24,582 nt of DNA from 2-01-FULL-49-22 sp964639445 (lineage in GTDB: Bacteria > Patescibacteriota > Saccharimonadia > Saccharimonadales > UBA10212), in contig CAZXDA010000005.1 in the NCBI GenBank assembly GCA_964639445.1, forward strand, positions 1 to 24,582, written 5' to 3'. Below the pieces are notes generated by a model. The model worked only from the letters and a program-made list of their open reading frames with translations, did no database searches and was not told where the DNA came from. This document shows, one piece after another, positions 20,605 through 24,582 of this stretch. A program made the translations under genes and the position numbers. How positions within the stretch are numbered: position 1 is the first letter of the stretch; each line of letters begins with the position of its first letter.

Positions 20605-21583
20605 TTAGAAGCGTCGGCGTGTCCAGATGTAGTGGCTCACGCCAGCCAATGCACTGGTACCTACAAATAATCCGACCACTCCCCCTGGCCCGGTATTCGG
20701 TAATGAAGGAACTGTCCCGCCTTTGGATTGCACTTGAGTTTGAGCCTGTGTGCTAATGGTAGTTGCCGACACACATTGAGCAGATGCGGCGGCCTGCGCC
20801 GCAGCTTCAGCCTTGGCTTTAGCGTCCGTCTGAGCTTTATCATTAGCTGCTGGCTGGACAGCAGCTCTAGCTTTCTGATCAGCGTCAGCTTGAGAAATAG
20901 TCGAGCTGGCGGTGGCCGAAGCTGTGGCCGTACTAGTAGCTGTAGCCGTAACCGGTAGCTACCGAAGCTTCCGAACCTTTAGGACAATTAACTGTGGCTG
21001 AAGCCGTTGAGGTAGCGGTAGCACTGACCGTCTGAGTAGATGTATAAGTCGCAGGAGTTGGGGGCGGTGTAGGAACGCCTACCCTTGCCTGGAACTGTAC
21101 AAAGCGCCTCTCGTTAATTGAGATACAGACACTACCAATATTGACGCCACTGGTCAGAATCGTGTCGGGTAGGTTGCTTATGACACCGCTGTTATTCAGT
21201 AGCTGGGTAGTGCCTGGCACATAGCTAATGCTCTGAGCGCTAGATAGATTGACTGTAGCGGTATCAGACACATAGTTAGTGGTGGCATTGTCTGCCCAAA
21301 CTGTAACAGTAGAGGTTTGGACAGTATTAGGACCAGATGGAAGTGCCGCTTTAACATTGACGTTAGTTAGGCAAGCCTCGCCTGGGTTATGGATGCGAAC
21401 ACGGAATGAAAGCGTATCACCCGGGTTAGCTGAAGCCGGGTCGACATAGCTTCCACCTTGAGTTATGTTCTTAGCCCAATAGATGTCTCCGCCTTCGATT
21501 TGGCCGAGGGCCGAAACACTAGGAGCAAAGGCCAGTAGCGGCAGTACTGTGAAGGCCAGAAACACGCTTAATAGTCGTGACAT
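20605..21583 (-). pseudogene. Frameshifted LPxTG surface protein (copy A)
   Basis: The first 216 codons (21583 to a TAG at 20935-20933) encode a signal peptide (MSRLLSVFLAFTVLPLLAFA, cleaved near VSA-LG), a DUF11-like beta-sandwich (about 27-175; PGDTLSFRVRIHNPG, LTNVNVKAALPSG) and a Pro then Thr/Ala-rich start of a stalk. In the next frame, open from just after a stop near 20960 down to TAA at 20607-20605, the protein goes on: TATSTATASA, STISQADADQKARA, an Ala/Lys-rich stalk, SLPNTGPGG (LPxTG), a hydrophobic segment and RRRF. So one indel near 20940-20960 separates the domain from its sortase signal. As read, the product would be secreted, not anchored. Sequencing error, true pseudogene, phase variation or frameshifting are all possible. 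Its DUF11-like part is identical in DNA to copy B. Confidence 0.8.
21051..21513. repeat. 463-bp identical direct repeat, copy in the frameshifted gene
   Basis: It matches 21890-22352 base for base in my line-by-line comparison (constant offset 839). It encodes the DUF11-like domain, from the LGQIEGGD start to the VGVPTPPPTPA linker, but not the signal peptides or C-termini, which differ between the two genes. That silent sites are identical while the flanks are diverged indicates recent gene conversion or domain duplication. Confidence 0.95.
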
Positions 21584-21619
21584 ATGTTTCCAATCAACCT
21601 CTGTAACGAAATTACGGCA

Positions 21620-21648
21620 ATTTTACTATAATTAGTGATATATGTCAA
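21620..21648 (-). promoter_or_regulatory. Consensus promoter of surface gene copy A
   Basis: TTGACA (21648-21643), a 17-base spacer and TAAAAT (21625-21620) on the minus strand put the start point near 21613, about 30 bases before the ATG at 21583. This is the best sigma-70-type promoter in the window, so the frameshifted gene is probably well transcribed. Confidence 0.8.
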
Positions 21649-21678
21649 TATATTTTTATATAATTTTTGATAATTAGC

Positions 21679-21717
21679 AAAAAGTAAAAGACCTGCTCTG
21701 GCAGCAGGCCTCTTACT
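21679..21717 (-). terminator. Terminator of surface gene copy B
   Basis: On the minus strand a 15-bp stem (AGTAAGAGGCCTGCT / AGCAGGTCTTTTACT, two G-U pairs) with loop GCCAG is followed by T5. It separates copy B from the promoter of copy A, so the two are separate transcription units. Confidence 0.85.
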
Positions 21718-21732
21718 GATGGTTTTTCTTTT

Positions 21733-22425
21733 TTAGCCGCGGAAGCGACGGAAGATGTAGTGGCCAACACCGGCCAATGCGCTGGTACCAACGAACAGTC
21801 CGGCTACATCACCCGGGCCGGTAGCCGGCAGGGTTGCAGGTGCAGGTTTAGCTGCCGCCGTAGGAGTTACGGTCGGCGTTGGAGTAGGTGCAGGAGTTGG
21901 GGGCGGTGTAGGAACGCCTACCCTTGCCTGGAACTGTACAAAGCGCCTCTCGTTAATTGAGATACAGACACTACCAATATTGACGCCACTGGTCAGAATC
22001 GTGTCGGGTAGGTTGCTTATGACACCGCTGTTATTCAGTAGCTGGGTAGTGCCTGGCACATAGCTAATGCTCTGAGCGCTAGATAGATTGACTGTAGCGG
22101 TATCAGACACATAGTTAGTGGTGGCATTGTCTGCCCAAACTGTAACAGTAGAGGTTTGGACAGTATTAGGACCAGATGGAAGTGCCGCTTTAACATTGAC
22201 GTTAGTTAGGCAAGCCTCGCCTGGGTTATGGATGCGAACACGGAATGAAAGCGTATCACCCGGGTTAGCTGAAGCCGGGTCGACATAGCTTCCACCTTGA
22301 GTTATGTTCTTAGCCCAATAGATGTCTCCGCCTTCGATTTGGCCGAGGGCCGCCAGAGCTGGAGCGGCGAAGGCCAACACGGAAACTGCTGTAAGAGCCA
22401 AGGTTAGTTTCACGAATTTAAACAT
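21733..22425 (-). CDS. LPxTG-anchored surface protein with DUF11-like domain (copy B)
   Basis: This is a 230-residue surface protein. I chose the ATG at 22425 because AGGAGA stands at the right distance before it and a clean signal peptide follows (MFKFVKLTLALTAVSVLAFA, cleavage near ALA-A); the frame is open 21 codons further up without such signs. The DUF11-like domain (about 28-170) has the pattern PGDTLSFRVRIHNPG...LTNVNVKAALPSG...SYVPGTTQLL and two cysteines (EACLTN, GSVCIS). A Pro/Thr/Ala linker leads to LPATGPGD at 199-206, a hydrophobic stretch and RRFRG, a standard sortase sorting signal. So it should be covalently linked to the wall by a sortase, not encoded here. A role in adhesion to a host or surface is inference. 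Its domain is identical in DNA to copy A. Confidence 0.88.
   Translation of the reverse strand: MFKFVKLTLALTAVSVLAFAAPALAALGQIEGGDIYWAKNITQGGSYVDPASANPGDTLSFRVRIHNPGEACLTNVNVKAALPSGPNTVQTSTVTVWADNATTNYVSDTATVNLSSAQSISYVPGTTQLLNNSGVISNLPDTILTSGVNIGSVCISINERRFVQFQARVGVPTPPPTPAPTPTPTVTPTAAAKPAPATLPATGPGDVAGLFVGTSALAGVGHYIFRRFRG
21890..22352. repeat. 463-bp identical direct repeat, copy in the intact gene
   Basis: This is the partner of 21051-21513. The identity ends exactly at the signal-peptide junction on one side (GAGGGCCG then divergence) and within the Pro-rich linker on the other. Two such long identical copies 839 bases apart can recombine, deleting or restoring one gene. Confidence 0.95.
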
Positions 22426-22484
22426 ATACTCTCCTTTCTTAGAGATTAGGAATATTAATTGAAAATTGATATGAAATTTTTTAC

Positions 22485-22508
22485 GCAAACCAGATAGTCA
22501 TCGGGTTT
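22485..22508 (-). repeat. 24-bp inverted repeat, left copy
   Basis: Read on the minus strand it contains AAACCCGATGACTATCT followed by GGTTTGC. It matches 24463-24486 (plus strand) at 22 of 24 bases. It lies between the GC-rich secreted-protein gene and the start of copy B. The two copies point outward from the GC-rich gene. They may be the ends of an inserted unit or shared promoter elements of diverging surface genes. Confidence 0.75.
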
Positions 22509-22523
22509 CAAACATTGCTTACA

Positions 22524-22619
22524 CGGCTGCCGGAAACCCTCGACCCTTGAATAGACCAAGGGGAGTTATAGTTTCCGACAGCCGTTCGGGGCGCCCGCCA
22601 CCGCATAGCGGGCGCCCCT
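22524..22619. repeat. Two strong hairpins downstream of the GC-rich gene
   Basis: The arms 22524-22537 and 22571-22584 (CGGCTGCCGGAAAC / GTTTCCGACAGCCG, 13 of 14 paired) enclose a second hairpin, CCCTTG/CAAGGG. Next to it, 22588-22598 and 22609-22619 form a perfect 11-bp stem (GGGGCGCCCGC). They follow the stop codon of the 22631-24235 gene on the minus strand and may end its transcript, though no T-run follows. A recombination or folding signal is the alternative. Confidence 0.6.
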
Positions 22620-22630
22620 CCGGCTACCTT

Positions 22631-24235
22631 CTACGGCCCCGTGTCCTGGGGCCGTACGGTCATCGTGTTCGACCCCTGGGCGCCGTATGCGTACACCGTG
22701 TAGGTCACGGTGTACGTGACGGTAGTGGTCGGCGCCTGGAACTGCTGGCACCAACCCTCGCCCGAGACGAACCTCACGTTGCTCTTCGGCGTCCAGTTCC
22801 CTGGCGGGGAGAACGTGATCGCCGACGGATCGACCGCCGATCCGTCACTCCGCGTGATCGTCGCGCACAGGTCGACAAGCCCACCGCTGTACACGTCGTG
22901 AGACGTTAGAGCGGTGACCGTCGTGGTCACCGCCGGCGGCGGAGCCGGGACGCACTTGGCGCTGGCCGCAGCCTGAGCATTCGACTGAGCGTTGGCCTGG
23001 GCCGCAGCTTGCGCGTTGGCGTTGGCTGCAGCGTCCGCCTTCGTCTGGGCGTCGGCCTGCGAGACCGTCGAAGAACCGGTCCCGGTACCCGTTCCCGAGC
23101 CCGAAGCGCTAGCCGTTGCTGTGGCCGTCGTGCTGCCCGGTGGACAGCTGACCGTCGCCGTCGCTGTGGCCGTCGTTGTGGCCGTCGCCGTGGCCACGAA
23201 GTTCGACGTTGGTGTCGGCGGCGGTGACGGAGGTGTTACGTTGCAGTTGCCTTGCTGGGTGCTACTGACAACGTTGCCACTGCCGTTCACGACCGTGACG
23301 TTCGAACAGTTAGCGATAACCTGCACGATCGTACACAGCTGGGTTGCCCCATTGAATGTTCCCCCAACCGCCTTACAGTTCTGCTCCGCCACGTTCTCCT
23401 GTGGCGGAGTCACTGGCGGAGGGGGCGTCACAGGCGGAGGCGGTACGACTGGCGGGGGAGGCGACGGGATCCGCGCGTTGAGCACGGCAATCCGCAGCCC
23501 CTTCTTCGCTGTGTAGACCTTCCGCGGGACGACCTTCCATCCAGCCATCTGGTCTTCAGTCACCACGACCTTCTGGCCGGGCCGGAACGTGAACGTCCGG
23601 CACTGCCCGATCGTGTACCCCGCTGGGAGGCCGTTGACCCGGATCGTGAAGATTGGGTCGTCCTTGGCCTTCGCCACCTTGCAGACGGGCACTTTCACGA
23701 AGACCACCGGCGGCGGGGGCGGTGCGGGAGCCCGCTTCGGCACGGCGATATTGCCGCACTTCATCGGCACCTTGATGGCGACGACCTTGCCGTTGACCGT
23801 GGCCTGGACGCACCATGCTGGAGCAGGATGACCTCCCCGACGCGGATCGTACCTCGGATCGAGGAACGTTACGTTCGAGTCAACGATAGTACCGTTGATC
23901 CCGTACGACGTCCAGTCGAACCTCTCTCCGTAGGCCATCGAGCAGGAGCGGAAGTTTCCCATCCGCACCTGCTGGGTGAGCGCCGCACGCTCGGCCGAGT
24001 TCAGCCGAGCGTAGGCCATCGCGGTCTGCCCCTTGCGGCTCGTAATGAGCTTCTGGAAGGCAGGTCGCGTCCAGACGCCTTGCCTGACCAGCGGATTTCC
24101 ACCGAGCACCGTCCAGCGGAACTCGGTAGCGCTGGTGCGCGCCGCCGTAGAAGCTGGCGCTGCGAGCGCGGGGCCCGCGAACATCATCATCACCCCGACC
24201 GAAGTCAGAGCGATGATCACCATGCGCAAGCGCAT
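22631..24235 (-). CDS. Secreted Pro/Ala-rich surface protein in a GC-rich block
   Basis: This is a 534-residue exported protein of unknown function. I chose the ATG at 24235: GAGGAGG stands 8 bases before it, and the GTG three codons earlier would overlap that site. The signal peptide is MRLRMVIIALTSVGVMMMFA with cleavage near ALA-A. An N-terminal domain (about 35-160) has several cysteines, then come a Pro-rich hinge, a small domain (FTIRVNGLPAGYTIGQCRTF), a second hinge of PPPPVTPP repeats, a cysteine-containing segment (about 280-330), a Thr/Ala stalk (TATATATVSCPPGS...STVSQADAQTKADAAA...AAASAKCV), and an Ig-like C-terminal domain ending TVRPQDTGP. No LPxTG motif. Bases 23101-23160 have 43 G+C of 60, far above the neighbours. 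The stalk is homologous in pattern to the C-terminal part of copy A, so it is not simply a foreign passenger. Confidence 0.8.
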   Translation of the reverse strand: MRLRMVIIALTSVGVMMMFAGPALAAPASTAARTSATEFRWTVLGGNPLVRQGVWTRPAFQKLITSRKGQTAMAYARLNSAERAALTQQVRMGNFRSCSMAYGERFDWTSYGINGTIVDSNVTFLDPRYDPRRGGHPAPAWCVQATVNGKVVAIKVPMKCGNIAVPKRAPAPPPPPVVFVKVPVCKVAKAKDDPIFTIRVNGLPAGYTIGQCRTFTFRPGQKVVVTEDQMAGWKVVPRKVYTAKKGLRIAVLNARIPSPPPPVVPPPPVTPPPPVTPPQENVAEQNCKAVGGTFNGATQLCTIVQVIANCSNVTVVNGSGNVVSSTQQGNCNVTPPSPPPTPTSNFVATATATTTATATATVSCPPGSTTATATASASGSGTGTGTGSSTVSQADAQTKADAAANANAQAAAQANAQSNAQAAASAKCVPAPPPAVTTTVTALTSHDVYSGGLVDLCATITRSDGSAVDPSAITFSPPGNWTPKSNVRFVSGEGWCQQFQAPTTTVTYTVTYTVYAYGAQGSNTMTVRPQDTGP

Positions 24236-24266
24236 GACGTTCACCTCCTCATTCTCGATCAGGGCT

Positions 24267-24300
24267 AAAGAAACAGCACTGGTTGATCAGGCCAGTGCTG
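24267..24300 (-). terminator. Terminator-like hairpin upstream of the GC-rich gene
   Basis: The stem CAGCACTGG/CCAGTGCTG (24274-24282 with 24292-24300) is followed on the minus strand by TTTCTTT. It lies about 30 bases before the ribosome site of the 22631-24235 gene, the same arrangement as at 9825-9856 before the other GC-rich gene, and could be an attenuator or an insulator. Confidence 0.55.
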
Positions 24301-24462
24301 CCGTCAGCCTCTGTAAACAACCAGAGGCCGGACAATCCAATGGCGAAAATCACCTTCAGATTGCCCTGCCCCTAGAAAAGGCTTAGTTAGCTACTGGCCT
24401 AGAACAAAATTTGGTAGTCGGAAATAGGCTAAGGAGCCCCGCTTGTAAGCGGACTCAACTTA

Positions 24463-24486
24463 AAACCCTATGACTATCTAGTTTGC
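24463..24486 (+). repeat. 24-bp inverted repeat, right copy
   Basis: It contains AAACCCTATGACTATCT then AGTTTGC. It is the inverted partner of 22485-22508, differing at two positions, and bounds about 1.95 kb that contain only the GC-rich gene and its hairpins. I see no target-site duplication outside the two copies and no transposase between them. Confidence 0.75.
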
Positions 24487-24489
24487 TTC

Positions 24490-24532
24490 GCCCGCCTAAA
24501 TTTCCCCTTCTGCGGGTGAAATTTGTGCGGGC
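24490..24532. repeat. Imperfect hairpin next to the right inverted repeat
   Basis: The arms GCCCGCCTAAATTTCCCC (24490-24507) and GGGTGAAATTTGTGCGGGC (24514-24532) pair with few mismatches. An AT-rich stretch with TTTTT follows at about 24541-24547. It might be a terminator or part of a structured leader; its role is not clear. Confidence 0.45.
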
Positions 24533-24582
24533 TATATTGAAATTTTTCGCTAATTGTCAAAATACACCTCCCCACCTAGCTT

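Larger units (their letters stand above)
24245..24582. other. Intergenic stretch of about 340 bases with several hairpins, no gene seen
   Basis: Apart from the terminator-like hairpin at 24274-24300, the inverted repeat at 24463-24486 and the hairpin at 24490-24532, I see small stems CCTCTG/CAGAGG (24306-24327) and CCGCTT/AAGCGG (near 24438-24451). I find no convincing reading frame, tRNA or known RNA. It may be the leader or promoter region of a plus-strand gene beyond the window edge. Confidence 0.5.

Noticed and set aside
20930..20965. Programmed ribosomal frameshift site
   Set aside because: There is no X-XXY-YYZ heptamer, slippery run or strong downstream stimulator that I can see; an indel is simpler, though not proven.
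22992..24268. Long plus-strand frames opposite the GC-rich gene
   Set aside because: They arise from high GC and Ala/Pro codons on the other strand; they have Arg/His-rich nonsense composition, no ribosome site and no signal peptide, while the minus frame has all of these.
22485..24486. Complete insertion sequence
   Set aside because: Inverted repeats are present, but no transposase-like protein lies between them and no target duplication is visible, so only a repeat-bounded unit is claimed.
24490..24532. Part of RNase P or SRP RNA
   Set aside because: The conserved cores (such as GAGGAAAGTCC or GGAAGGAAGCAGC) are not present in this stretch.
1..24582. CRISPR array
   Set aside because: I found no regularly spaced direct repeats of 20-40 bases and no Cas-like protein.
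1..24582. Stop-codon reassignment (UGA as Gly) as in some CPR lineages
   Set aside because: Genes such as atpA end properly at TGA and core proteins have normal lengths under the standard code.

Overview
The window looks like a chromosomal segment of a small-genome, Gram-positive-like bacterium. The best fit is the Patescibacteria/CPR group, possibly Saccharibacteria; this is inference from gene character, not a database match. Supporting signs are compact and often overlapping genes, few clear Shine-Dalgarno sites in the moderate-GC part, divergent but recognisable core proteins (AtpA with P-loop GDSKSGKT, MetG with KISKT and no C-terminal domain), two surface proteins with LPxTG sorting signals, and an RpfB-like protein next to ksgA as in actinobacteria. 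The standard code fits all genes; nothing suggests UGA recoding.

Layout. Bases 1-6860 (all minus strand): atpF-atpH-atpA of the F1Fo ATP synthase, preceded by an exported membrane protein with a GRNP hairpin, then a cysteine desulfurase, a TatD nuclease and metG. Bases 6879-7071 hold a rod-like structured RNA whose G-U pairs favour the plus strand. Then come a NUDIX hydrolase, a MazG-like pyrophosphohydrolase directly behind a tRNA-Val(CAC), and a GH37 trehalase. A GC-rich orphan ORF (9425-9763) sits between two strong terminator hairpins. A Crp/Fnr regulator (plus) converges on the tmRNA gene (minus) across a shared terminator; a MarR regulator follows.

Bases 11748-19095 (minus): ksgA, an RpfB-like G5/transglycosylase-like protein, a UvrD/PcrA helicase, a membrane-anchored protein, tpiA and pgk. 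Next are a glucoamylase/debranching-like hydrolase and tRNA-Glu(UUC) on the plus strand.

Bases 20605-24582 form a surface-protein island. It has two LPxTG-type proteins sharing a 463-bp identical block (one of them frameshifted so its sorting signal is cut off), and a GC-rich gene for a secreted Pro/Ala-rich protein. The GC-rich gene lies between inverted 24-bp repeats and shares an Ala-rich domain with the frameshifted gene.

How it fits together: F-type ATP synthase, triose-phosphate isomerase, phosphoglycerate kinase, trehalase and a glucan-hydrolase-like enzyme suggest a sugar-fermenting life. The RpfB-like and LPxTG proteins suggest a peptidoglycan wall with anchored surface proteins. 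A near-identical palindrome around TTACTTRACTWGTTAAGTAA occurs four times (once inside iscS). Because one copy lies right at the marR promoter, it may mark a local MarR regulon, or a repeat family. The most interesting items are the plus-strand rod RNA, the palindrome set, the odd tmRNA (25-residue tag, altered D- and T-arms), and the surface-protein island.
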